From Nocardia araoensis NBRC 100135 (GTDB lineage: Bacteria > Actinomycetota > Actinomycetes > Mycobacteriales > Mycobacteriaceae), in contig NZ_BAFR01000147.1 in assembly GCF_000308435.1 (NCBI RefSeq), positions 1 to 64,000 of the forward strand: DNA of 64,000 bases, given 5' to 3'. Each line of letters opens with the position of its first letter. Within the stretch, counting starts at the first letter, position 1. Shown in pieces: positions 35,981 to 44,678 of this stretch. The position numbers and the translations under genes were made by a program. The notes beneath the pieces are model-generated. The model was not told the DNA's origin, did no database searches, and saw only the letters and a list, made by a program, of their open reading frames with translations.

Positions 35981-37060
35981 TCACAAGCCTTCGTCGACGG
36001 GATAGCGCGCGGCGAGCGCGGACCGGTCGCCGAGACGGAAGTTCATGACGAGGTCGTCGGCGACCTGCACCAGCACGTCGCGTCCCTCGACCGCCGCCGC
36101 CCACTCCATCGGCAGTCCGGAGACACCGTGCGCGGCGCCGATCAGATTGCCCGCCACCGCGCCCGTGGAGTCCGAATCACCCGAGTGGTTCACCGCCAGG
36201 AGCAGCGCCGCGCGAGCGTCACCGGTCCTGGCCGCGTGCAAGGCGCAGTACACCGCGATGGCCAGGCACTCTTCGGCGACCCACCCTTCGCCCACCCGCT
36301 CGACCTGTTCGGCGGAGACAGGGTGCTCGGACAATTCCACGGCGCGGGTCAGCGCCGCCACCGTCTCCGCGCTCGAAGGGATGGCGGCGAGCTGAGTGAT
36401 CGTCTCCCGCACTGCGATCGCCGGCTCGCTTCCGCTCACAACCCGGTCGACCAGTGCCGCGAACGCCCCCGCGGCGAGATATCCCGTGGGGTGCCCGTGG
36501 GTCAGCTGTGCGGCCCGCGCGGCAGTGGTGAACGCGAGATCGGGCCCGACACCGCACAATCCGAAGGGCGCCGACCGCATGACGGTGCCGCATCCCTTCG
36601 AATGCGGATTCACCGGCCCACTCGCACCGAACGTGACCGGTGCGAGATATCCCCTGGACTGCTGTCCCAGTCCGGACATGCAGGCGTTCCCCGGCGCCCG
36701 CACCGCGTACAGGAACGGAAGACTCGCCAGCCAGCCGTCGACGTGTGGTGCGGGCGCCTCCTGCCGCTGAGTCTGCAACCAGCGCAGATAGGCTCGGCGC
36801 AAGGCGGGCACCGGATCGGCGCCGGGCGCGGAGCGCAACAGCCCCTCCGCGGTGAACAGTGTCATCTGGGTGTCGTCGGTCACCTGCTGCGGCGCGTCCT
36901 GGGCGTACTGGGGCAGGAAACCCGTCACGCCTTCGTCGCCGTAGCGCTGCCGAATCTGCTCCAACCGCAGGAATTCGATCGGCCAGCCGAGCGCGTCACC
37001 GACCGCCCCACCCAGCAGACAACCCCGGACCCGATCGAAGACCGTCATGTAATCCGCCAC
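35981..37060 (-). CDS. ADP-ribosylglycohydrolase family protein
   Basis: 359 residues (GTG start; an in-frame ATG four codons later is possible). RGCLLGGAVGDALGWPIEF, TDDTQMTLFT and NHSGDSDSTGAVAGNLIGA are the metal-binding signatures of the DraG/ARH family with two Mg ions. It removes ADP-ribose from protein or small molecules. No ADP-ribosyltransferase is near, so the partner is unknown. Confidence 0.88.
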   Translation of the reverse strand: MADYMTVFDRVRGCLLGGAVGDALGWPIEFLRLEQIRQRYGDEGVTGFLPQYAQDAPQQVTDDTQMTLFTAEGLLRSAPGADPVPALRRAYLRWLQTQRQEAPAPHVDGWLASLPFLYAVRAPGNACMSGLGQQSRGYLAPVTFGASGPVNPHSKGCGTVMRSAPFGLCGVGPDLAFTTAARAAQLTHGHPTGYLAAGAFAALVDRVVSGSEPAIAVRETITQLAAIPSSAETVAALTRAVELSEHPVSAEQVERVGEGWVAEECLAIAVYCALHAARTGDARAALLLAVNHSGDSDSTGAVAGNLIGAAHGVSGLPMEWAAAVEGRDVLVQVADDLVMNFRLGDRSALAARYPVDEGL

Positions 37061-37149
37061 GAGACATCATTGCGTATCCCGCGCGGCCCCTGCCCGCCGC
37101 GCGGCCACCAGAACAGGTCTCGACCGAAGTACCGTGACGATCTCCGCGG

Positions 37150-37266
37150 TCAGATGATCGGACAGATCCCGAGCGCAGCCGTCCTGGGCAGATAGCCGTC
37201 GGCGTCCTTCACTCCGAAATCGCCGGTGCGAAACCAGCCGTCGACCACCGCGGCGGCGGTAGGACA
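37150..37266 (-). pseudogene. Fragment of an acyl-CoA synthetase/AMP ligase
   Basis: On the minus strand the frame reads VVDGWFRTGDFGVKDADGYL and stops at 37150. This is the A8 hinge motif of the ANL superfamily. Nothing before or after it is preserved. It sits in the 273-nt region upstream of the TetR gene at 37334, which may have controlled the lost ligase. The rest of the gap holds no other gene. Confidence 0.72.
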
Positions 37267-37333
37267 CTGAAACTAGCGGCGCAAGTATCCGGGGCCCGCG
37301 CCTGCGAGAATGCGAGGACGGAAAGGAGACTTC

Positions 37334-37984
37334 ATGGCACGACCACGCCGGCCGCTGCTGACCCGCGACCGCATCATCGACACCACCCTCGCCTTGGTCG
37401 ACGCCGAGGGTCTGAGCGCTGTCTCGACGCGGCGGCTGGCCACCGAGTTGGGCGTGCAGGGGCCCTCGCTGTACAACCATGTCCGCACCAAGGACGACCT
37501 CATCGACGCCGTGGTGGACGCCGTTCTCGGGGAAGTCGACATCTCGATGTTCGAGGGATTGTCGGCCGAGAATCGAGACTGGCGCTCGTCACTGCGCGAG
37601 TGGGCCCGCTCCTACCGCACCGCGATGGCGGCGCACCCGCACATCGTGCCCGCCTTGGCGAGCGGTCCCGGTCATCGCCCCAACGCATTGCGCATGGCCG
37701 ACGCGGTCTTCGGCGGCCTCGTCGCGGCGGGCTGGCCGCGCCGCGAGGCCACCACCGTCGGCACGACCATGCGCTACTTCCTCACCGGAGCGTCGCTGGG
37801 ATCGTTCGCCGCGGGCTTCCCCTCCGATGTCGCGGTCTACGCCGACGCGTATCCGCATCTGAACGAGGCGCACCTGCTGGCCGAGCGGCAGCAGCGGATC
37901 GATCGGGACGCCTTCGAAGTCGGTCTGGAATCTCTGCTGGACGGGCTGGAGACCCGCTATCGGCTACTCGCGGGTGGCGGGTAG
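37334..37984 (+). CDS. TetR family regulator (TetR_C class)
   Basis: 216 residues. AAAGGAG lies 7 nt before the ATG. HTH at about 28-50 (VSTRRLATELGVQGPSLYNHV). The C-terminal domain resembles the original TetR/TetR_C group (RTAMAAHPHIVPAL, then TGASLGSFAAGF). The only recognisable partner upstream is a decayed acyl-CoA synthetase fragment, so its present target may be elsewhere or only itself. Confidence 0.85.
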   Translation: MARPRRPLLTRDRIIDTTLALVDAEGLSAVSTRRLATELGVQGPSLYNHVRTKDDLIDAVVDAVLGEVDISMFEGLSAENRDWRSSLREWARSYRTAMAAHPHIVPALASGPGHRPNALRMADAVFGGLVAAGWPRREATTVGTTMRYFLTGASLGSFAAGFPSDVAVYADAYPHLNEAHLLAERQQRIDRDAFEVGLESLLDGLETRYRLLAGGG

Positions 37985-38119
37985 CTCTTCACGCCGGAAC
38001 GCTCGTTTCCGCCCTGCGCCGACGTGCCGCGGAAATCCGCCGCCCGAGCACGCCCTGATGCGGTGACATACGGCCTGCCGTCACGCCCGGCGCACGCGGT
38101 TCTGCGACCCTCTCGTGCA

Positions 38120-39361
38120 CTACAGCAGCGGCGGCGACTCCGGGAAGACCACCGGCAGGGCGGTCAGCGCTCGATGGAAGGGACCCGGACGCCAGGTCAG
38201 CTCCCCGACCGGCACCGCGAGGCGTAGCTCCGGCAGCGCGTCGAGCAGCTGGTCGATCGCGTCCTGGGCGATCAGATAGGCCAGCGAATTCGCGGGACAG
38301 GCGTGCGGCCCACCGCCGAACGCCAGATGGGCGCGGTTGCCCGCGTAGCGGTCGGCGCGGATCGCCGGATCGGTGTTGCAGGCGGCCATGCTGATCACGA
38401 CCGGCTGATGGGCGGGCAACCAGACGTCGTCGATCAGGATCGGCTGCTTGGGGAAACTGAAGCAGAAGTTCGCCATCGGCGGGTCGTTGAACAGCACCTC
38501 GTCCAGCGCGTCCCGGGTCGACAGGCTGCCGCCGAGTACGCTGCCGCCGAACCGTTCGTCGGTGAGGATCAGCAGCAGCGTGTTGACGATCAGATTCAGC
38601 TGCGGCTCGATGCCCGCGCCGTACAGCGTGCCCAGCTGGTGGACCATCTCGGTGTCGGTCAACCCGGAGGAGTGCCGGAGCATGCGCGTGGTGATGTCAT
38701 CACCCGGATCGGCCCGCTTCAGCACCGTCAACTCGCCCAGCGAATCGATGAGCATCTTGTTCCCCTGTTCCGCGTCGACGCCCTCGAAGATCGCGGCCAT
38801 ACCGGTCGCGGCGCGCTCCGCGATCTCGGCCGGACAACCCAGCATGGCGTTCAGCACCGCGAAGGCGAGCGGAAAAGCGTACTGGCGCACGATATCCGCG
38901 GAACCGGCCGCGCAGAACGAGTTGATCAGGGGTGTCGCCAGCTGCGCGACGGTGTCGTGCAGCCCGTACATGTCGATCTTGGCCAGACCCGCGACGTTGG
39001 CTTGCCGATAGCGGGCATGCTCGGCTCCGGCGTTCCGCAACGCGTTCGGCCGCCACTGCATCATCGGCAGCACCGGGCAATCGGCGGCGATGTCCTGCTG
39101 CCACGCGCGGGGATCGGCCGGAAAGTGGTCCGGATCGTTCAGAATCCGCACGGCGGTGTGATACCCGAGCACCAAGGTGGCCGGCACACCCGGCGCCAGT
39201 TCCACCGGCGCCAACGATCCGTACCGCTCACGCATCTGGCGATAGGCGCTGTGCGGATCCGCGGCGAACTCGTTGGAGAACAAGGGAATCCGCGGGACAT
39301 CGGTGTCGATCGGCGAACCGAGCGGTGCGCGGCTGTGCGCGGAGGACGGGGGCATCGTCAT
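38120..39361 (-). CDS. Cytochrome P450 lacking the ExxR arginine
   Basis: 413 residues. The haem cysteine loop FGGGPHACPANSLAY is intact. In helix I the acid-Thr pair is replaced (YGAGIEPQLN). In helix K the ExxR motif reads EVLF, so the normally invariant arginine is missing; Streptomyces CYP157 enzymes are the known precedent. The ATG has GGAG about 8 nt upstream. It is divergent from a flavin amine oxidase and methyltransferase pair, with which it may form a small pathway. It may be an active but altered P450 or a haem-binding protein with another role. Confidence 0.85.
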   Translation of the reverse strand: MTMPPSSAHSRAPLGSPIDTDVPRIPLFSNEFAADPHSAYRQMRERYGSLAPVELAPGVPATLVLGYHTAVRILNDPDHFPADPRAWQQDIAADCPVLPMMQWRPNALRNAGAEHARYRQANVAGLAKIDMYGLHDTVAQLATPLINSFCAAGSADIVRQYAFPLAFAVLNAMLGCPAEIAERAATGMAAIFEGVDAEQGNKMLIDSLGELTVLKRADPGDDITTRMLRHSSGLTDTEMVHQLGTLYGAGIEPQLNLIVNTLLLILTDERFGGSVLGGSLSTRDALDEVLFNDPPMANFCFSFPKQPILIDDVWLPAHQPVVISMAACNTDPAIRADRYAGNRAHLAFGGGPHACPANSLAYLIAQDAIDQLLDALPELRLAVPVGELTWRPGPFHRALTALPVVFPESPPLL

Positions 39362-39662
39362 CGGAGAAGCTCCAGGCGGTCGGACAACAGGATCCGTGAG
39401 CCTAAGCGCACTTGCGCCTTCGCTGCAGCCATACGCGGCCATTGACGGACATGGTCCGGCTGCGCCATTCGGGCAGCCCGCAGGCCGCCCGCACCGGAAA
39501 CGACTCGAGATGACCGGCCGCCGCAAGTTGCTATAGAATTGCCCCGATATTCGACGCGTTGACCTGATCGAAGGCGAATCGCACCCGCTGTGTCGAGTGC
39601 GCCGGTCGAGCGCAGGTAACACGGTGGCCGTGCGCGAAACTGCAACCCGAGGACGGCACGCC
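39362..39662. other. Divergent intergenic region, P450 / amine oxidase
   Basis: About 300 nt with no gene. The only AT-rich element is GCTATAGAATTG near 39528-39539, a possible -10 for the amine oxidase, lacking a good -35. No operator palindrome was seen. Confidence 0.35.
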
Positions 39663-41027
39663 ATGACAGACGTCGACTTTTGCGTAATCGGTGGGGGATT
39701 CGCGGGATTGACGGCCGCGCTGCGGCTGAAACAGATGGGTCGATCGGTGGCGCTGCTGGAAGCCAGGGACCGCCTCGGCGGTCGCACGTTCACCGAGGTG
39801 CGCGAGGACGGGTCGTGGATCGATCGCGGCGGCGCGTGGATCGGGCCTGGCCAGGACCGCATCCAAGCGCTGATGACCGAGTTCGGGGTACCGAGCTACA
39901 AGCAGTACACCGACGGCGAGGCCATGATGGTGGTCGACGGCAAGCAGCACCGCTACACCGGCACGATCCCGTGGACCATGAGCCCGTGGGCGGCGATGAA
40001 CCTCGGCGCCGTCTTCCTCGAGCTGGGACATATGTGCAAGTCGGTTCCACTCGAAGCGCCGTGGGCGGCGAAGAAGGCCGACAAGTGGGATCAGGTCAGC
40101 CTGGCGCACTGGCTGGAGACCAATGTCCTGTCCAAGCCGGCGCACGATCTGCTCGAGACCGCCGTCGCCGGCTGCTACACCTCGGCGGCGTCGGAGGTCT
40201 CGCTGCTTTTCGTCCTGTACCAGATGGCCTCGGGCGGCGGGCCGGGCTTCGTGCTCGGCGTCAAAGACGCGGCCCAGGACGCGCGACCGGTCGGGGGTAT
40301 GGGCGCCATCTACCGGCCGATGGCCGCCGAACTCGGCGACGCGATCCACCTGTCACAGGCGGTCCGCTGCATCCACCAGGACGACGCGGGGGTGACGGTC
40401 CGCGCGACCGACCTGAGGCTGCGCGCGCGCCGGGCGATCGTGACCGTTCCCCTCGCGGTCGCAGGCCAGATCTCGTACAAACCGATGCTGCCCGCCGACC
40501 GCATGTTCCTGCATCAGCGCATGCCGAGCGGGTCGATCATCAAAGTCTCCGTCGTGTACGACGAGCCGTTCTGGCGGGGCGACGGCCTGTCCGGCCAGTC
40601 CGCCGCGCCGGGTTCGCCCGCGACGATCACCATCGATGCGTGCACGGACACCGGGCGGCCCGGGGTCCTGTGCGTCATCATCGAGGGACCCATCGCGCGG
40701 CAGGTCGCCCGACTCGACTACGCGGAGCGCCGCGGCGCGATCCTCGACGCGCTCGTCGAGCGATTCGGCCCGAAGGCGCGCTCGCCGGTCGACTACCTCG
40801 AGCAGGACTGGAGCGCCGAGCGTTACTCCGGTGGCGGGATGCTCAGCCACGCGCCCACCGGGGTGCTCACGCAATTCGGCCACGCCCTGCGCGAGCCGTG
40901 CGGCCGCGTCCACTGGGCGGGCACCGAGAGTTCCGCGGTCATGTGCGGCTGGATCGACGGGGCCATCCGCTCCGGCGAACGCGCGGCCAGCGAAGTGCTG
41001 GAACACGAGACCGCGGCGGTGGGCTGA
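39663..41027 (+). CDS. Flavin monoamine oxidase family protein
   Basis: 454 residues. The dinucleotide fold is GGGFAGLTAALRL, with LLEARDRLGGRT and the GG motif RGGAWIGPGQ. The C-terminal WAGTESSAVMCGWIDGAIRSGERAA binds FAD as in monoamine and polyamine oxidases. It should oxidise an amine to an imine with O2. The methyltransferase gene follows after 3 nt. The polyamine operon at 16897-21137 lacks an oxidase, so a functional link across 18 kb is possible but unproven. Confidence 0.87.
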   Translation: MTDVDFCVIGGGFAGLTAALRLKQMGRSVALLEARDRLGGRTFTEVREDGSWIDRGGAWIGPGQDRIQALMTEFGVPSYKQYTDGEAMMVVDGKQHRYTGTIPWTMSPWAAMNLGAVFLELGHMCKSVPLEAPWAAKKADKWDQVSLAHWLETNVLSKPAHDLLETAVAGCYTSAASEVSLLFVLYQMASGGGPGFVLGVKDAAQDARPVGGMGAIYRPMAAELGDAIHLSQAVRCIHQDDAGVTVRATDLRLRARRAIVTVPLAVAGQISYKPMLPADRMFLHQRMPSGSIIKVSVVYDEPFWRGDGLSGQSAAPGSPATITIDACTDTGRPGVLCVIIEGPIARQVARLDYAERRGAILDALVERFGPKARSPVDYLEQDWSAERYSGGGMLSHAPTGVLTQFGHALREPCGRVHWAGTESSAVMCGWIDGAIRSGERAASEVLEHETAAVG

Positions 41028-41030
41028 GCG

Positions 41031-41921
41031 ATGCGAACCGACGGAGACGTATGGGACATCGTCAGCAGTGTCGGGCTCACCGCGTTGGGAGTCGCGACGT
41101 TCCGGGCGCTGGAGACAACCGCTCCCGATCCGTTGATCCGGGACGACTACGCGCCCCTGTTCGTCGCGGCTTCGGGCCATCCGCATTTCACCGGGCTGCT
41201 GGCGGACCCCTCCCAGCTCGACGACATACCGCTGGTCCCCGGGTTCATGGGCTTCCGCACGAAGTTCTTCGACGACTTCTTCCTGTCGGCCGCCGCGGCG
41301 GGTGTTCGGCAAGCCGTGATCGTCGCCGCGGGGTTGGACGCGCGGGCACATCGCCTCGACTGGCCCGCCGGTACCACGGTCTACGAGATCGACCAGCCCA
41401 AAGTCCTCGAATTCAAGGAGAGGGTGCTCACCGAGAACGGCGCGCGCCCGAAAGCCGACCGGCGCACGGTGGCCGTCGACCTGCGCGAGGACTGGCCCGC
41501 CGCGCTGCGCAACGCGGGTTTCGATCCCGGCGAACCGGCCGCATGGTCCGCCGAGGGGTTGCTGCCCTACCTGCCCGGCGCCGCGCAGGACAAACTGTTC
41601 GAGTACATCGACGACTTGTCCGCCCCTGGCAGCAGGCTGGCCGTGGAAAGCTTCGTGGCCGGAACCGACGTCAAACGCTTCGCGAACATCGAGAAGAAGT
41701 ATTTCGACCGCTGCAACCCGTTCGGTGACGTCGATCCGGCCGAATTGTTCTACGACGACGACCGGGCCGATCCGGCGCAGTGGCTGGCCGGCCACGGCTG
41801 GTCGGTGCGGAGCGAGAGTCCGAGCGAACTCGCCGCGTCCTACAGGCGATCGGTCCAGGACCTCCCCGAGGAACTCGACGAGCTGTGGCGGCAGCCCAGG
41901 CTTCTGACCGCCGTGCGGTAG
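41031..41921 (+). CDS. Class I SAM-dependent methyltransferase, TIGR00027/LCMT-like
   Basis: 296 residues. RTKFFDDFFLSAAAAGVRQAVIVAAGLDARAHRL is the SAM-binding region (about 78-110) of the large mycobacterial/nocardial family related to leucine carboxyl methyltransferases, followed by VYEIDQPKVLEFK and WSAEGLLPYLPGAAQD. Targets of this family are mostly unknown. Co-transcription with the amine oxidase suggests modification of the same small molecule. Confidence 0.86.
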   Translation: MRTDGDVWDIVSSVGLTALGVATFRALETTAPDPLIRDDYAPLFVAASGHPHFTGLLADPSQLDDIPLVPGFMGFRTKFFDDFFLSAAAAGVRQAVIVAAGLDARAHRLDWPAGTTVYEIDQPKVLEFKERVLTENGARPKADRRTVAVDLREDWPAALRNAGFDPGEPAAWSAEGLLPYLPGAAQDKLFEYIDDLSAPGSRLAVESFVAGTDVKRFANIEKKYFDRCNPFGDVDPAELFYDDDRADPAQWLAGHGWSVRSESPSELAASYRRSVQDLPEELDELWRQPRLLTAVR

Positions 41922-41927
41922 GCCGCG

Positions 41928-42740
41928 CTACATCTTGGCGCTGCGGGCCATGACGAAGCTGTAGAGACCGTAGGTGATGATGCCGAGCCCGGCGATCAGG
42001 AGCAGAACCATACCGAAGGGTTGCGCGCCGAGCGTCTTGATGGCTCCGTCCAGTCCGGCGGACTTGTTCGGATCGGATTCGGTCGCGGCGAGAATCACCA
42101 GCAACCCGACCGCGGCGACGGCCAGCCCCTTCGCGATGTACCCCACCGTGCCGAGCCGCCGCACGAATGCGCTCGGAGCCCCGCGCAGGTCGTCGAGAAA
42201 GCTTTGGGTGGCGCCTTTGTACACGTGGTATCCGCCGACCGCGATGATGACCAGCCCACCCACGACAAGAGCGATGGTTCCGGCCGTGTGCTGCATCAGG
42301 CGTGCCGTGAGCCCCACACTCTGACTGCTGGTCGACTTCCCACTGCCGAGGGCGAAACGGAACGCGGTGACGGCCAATCCCAGGTAGACCGCGAACAGGG
42401 CGAAGGCTTTGACGCGGTCGAACACTCCTGGCTGATCACCGCCGCCCCCCTGCTCCGACGCACTACCGAAGACCGCCTCCGCCAGCCGCCACAGCGCCAT
42501 GACCACGAACGCGGCCACAGCCACCCAGAGGGTGAGCACACCGCCCGGTTTATCGGCCAATTCGGCCATCGCCCCCGATTGATCGGCGCTGCCCCCGCCA
42601 CCGAACGCGAGCCGGATGGCGATGTAGCCGATGAGCAGGTGCACGAGGCCGGACATGACGTAGCCCGCGCGGGCGAACCGCGCGAACACGCCGTTCTGGG
42701 CGATACGACCGGCGGTGCCGGAAAGACCGGTGTGGGTCAT
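41928..42740 (-). CDS. DUF1206 family membrane protein
   Basis: 270 residues, six membrane helices in three two-helix repeats, each with a basic start like FARAGYVMSGLVHLLIGY, YHVYKGAT or VGYIAKGLAV. This repeat is typical of DUF1206. GGAGGAG lies just before the ATG. It converges on the methyltransferase gene with 6 nt between stops. Function unknown. Confidence 0.84.
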   Translation of the reverse strand: MTHTGLSGTAGRIAQNGVFARFARAGYVMSGLVHLLIGYIAIRLAFGGGGSADQSGAMAELADKPGGVLTLWVAVAAFVVMALWRLAEAVFGSASEQGGGGDQPGVFDRVKAFALFAVYLGLAVTAFRFALGSGKSTSSQSVGLTARLMQHTAGTIALVVGGLVIIAVGGYHVYKGATQSFLDDLRGAPSAFVRRLGTVGYIAKGLAVAAVGLLVILAATESDPNKSAGLDGAIKTLGAQPFGMVLLLIAGLGIITYGLYSFVMARSAKM

Positions 42741-43540
42741 GCTGCTCCTCCGTCCGGATACCACGACGAAAGCCGCCGCAGGACACCGACCGGATACCCA
42801 AGTCGGTCGAGAAAGCACCTGTCCGTCTCGGTGCCCACTGATTCGCCATCATCGACCGGAGCCGCTCGGACGCACGGGCAACCACCGGGCATGATCACGG
42901 AAGCCGGGGTTGACAAGGCGTGGATCTCCTCCCGTCGCCAGAAGGTTCTGAATACCCGCCGAGCCGCGATGTCACGTTCCAGCTCTGGTTTGGCTGTTCG
43001 GCTCACATACACCACGCGCATCCCGAACCCGTTGGCCGCTATCCGGGCGACCATGGTGCCGATCGTCCCCATGCCGACGATGCCCAGCGTCTTCGCGTGA
43101 AGGTTGCGTCCCTTTGTCTCGCGCCATCGACCGGCTCTCGTCTCCATCGCCAGGTCCGTGATCGCGCGCCAGGCATCGAGCATGAGACCGATCGCGAATT
43201 CCGCGACCGCACGTGCGTTGGCTCCGGGCGCGTTGGTCACCGCGATCCCCGCCGCGGACGCTGCCGCTGTATCGATGTATGCGTGGTATCCCACACCCAT
43301 GAACGCGATGACTTTCAGGTTCTCGGCAGTGGACAACGCGGCAGCGGTCACACGCTCCACACCCCCGAGAATGTATGCGTCCTTGTCCACCAGGGCGCGG
43401 GCCAACTCGATCTCGGACAGGTCGTAGCGACGAACTTCGACCTCGAGATTCTGCTGCCGTAGCCATTCGGAATCGGCTGACGACAAGTCTGCCCCGGTGA
43501 GCAAGACGCGGCACCGGCTCGATCGACCGCTCACGGTCAC
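42737..43540 (-). pseudogene. Truncated D-isomer-specific 2-hydroxyacid dehydrogenase
   Basis: From the GTG at 43540 about 195 residues match the family: N-terminal catalytic part (VIAFMGVGYHAYIDT, TNAPGANARAVAEFAIGLML) and start of the NAD domain (GIVGMGTIGTMVARI). After about 42956 the sequence departs in this frame; the next frame still reads LLAT, implying a frameshift and then deletion. The Arg-Glu-His catalytic residues are missing. The start overlaps the stop of the aminotransferase remnant (GTGA), so the two were once an operon. Confidence 0.75.
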
Positions 43541-44140
43541 GCATCCTTCGCGGCGAGCCGAATGGCGGTGTCTCGCAGCAACTGCGCACCCTCCAGGACC
43601 AGCTGTGGATCGCGGGCCAACGCAACGCGAACGAACTGCCGCCCGCGCTCCGGCTGATTCCAGAAAAAGTTCGTTCCCGGTAGAATGTGCACGCCTTCCC
43701 GAATCGCCTCGCGCACGAAGTCTTCGCAATCGAGTCCCTTTCCCAGGCGCAGCCAGTCCACCGAGACAGGCGATCGCAACTGGGTAAGGAACTCCAATTC
43801 ATCGTCCGACAGAATCGACCGGAGAATAGCCCTGCTCTCCTGCACAGCCGGCAGGATGGTGTGCTCCACACCATTTCTCGAACTATCCTCTATGAATTCC
43901 GTCAGCACCCGCAGATGGAAAGGTGAGACGCTCTGCAAAAGATCGTCGTGGAGCCGGTACATCTCTGCGTACATATCCGGACTGCACACCGTCAATCCGA
44001 CTTTTATTTCACTGGTGGACCAGGTCTTTCCCGTGTCTTCGAGAACGATATACGAGATTCCCGATTCCTCCAGGACCTCGTACTGCGACCAACCGATCGG
44101 CAGAGGTGAGAATGCTCGTCGTAATCGTATGTGCTGACCG
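43537..44140 (-). pseudogene. C-terminal half of a PLP aminotransferase (class I/II)
   Basis: The recognisable part runs from WSQYEVLEESGISYIVLEDTGKTW (PLP lysine in TGKTW) through a normal C-terminal domain ending LLRDTAIRLAAKDA. The whole N-terminal half, including the cofactor-contact aspartate, is gone; upstream sequence to 44357 is not recognisable. An ATG at 44232 could start a 231-residue product, but it would lack an active site. Pairing with a 2-hydroxyacid dehydrogenase is seen in amino-acid precursor pathways of peptide antibiotics. Confidence 0.72.
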
Positions 44141-44357
44141 GCATCTCGGCGTCGACTTGCTCGTTCACCGTCAGATCGTCTCATCACCACGGCATCGCCC
44201 GGCTCCAGCTGTGGGAATGCCGGGCGATTCATCACGGGGTCGAGTGACGAACCGTAAACTACGGTACGGATCGAGCCATAGAGCTGAATGCCAAGGGCGC
44301 AAGAATCGAGAATTCTCGACCCGCGCGAAGGACGTCGGCGACGAAGCAGGGCGCCGC

Positions 44358-44678
44358 TCAGAACTCCGCGGAGAGGTTTTCCGCGCACGTGGCGAGCAAC
44401 GTGCTCAGTGTTCGTCCGGACGCGGCGCCCAGGCCACCCAACATCTGCCGCTCGACCGCCGTGACCACCTCCTCCGCGGCGCGCAGCCGCGCCCGGCCCT
44501 CCGGGGTCAGCGTGATGGGTCTGGCGCGACCGGTATCGGCCCGCTCGGCGACCTCGGCGAGCCCAGCCTGGCGCAGCCCGCCCAGCACGTCCTGCAGCGA
44601 TTGCCGCGTCACGAAGCACAGGCGCGCCAGCTCGGCCGAGGGTTCACAACGAGTGATGCCGTCGAGTGCGAACTCCGT
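44358..44678 (-). pseudogene. N-terminally truncated MarR family regulator
   Basis: The frame begins directly after the ABC transporter stop (same frame) as EFALDGITRCEPSAELARL and continues through the recognition helix (FVTRQSLQDVLGGLRQAGL) and wing to a C-terminal helix. The first 40 or so residues, needed for dimerisation, are absent and there is no start codon before the GTG at 44612. A deletion seems to have joined it to the end of the ABC gene. Confidence 0.7.

Noticed and set aside
42740..42818. Earlier start for the DUF1206 protein
   Set aside because: The added residues are not hydrophobic or conserved, and GGAGGAG marks the ATG at 42740.
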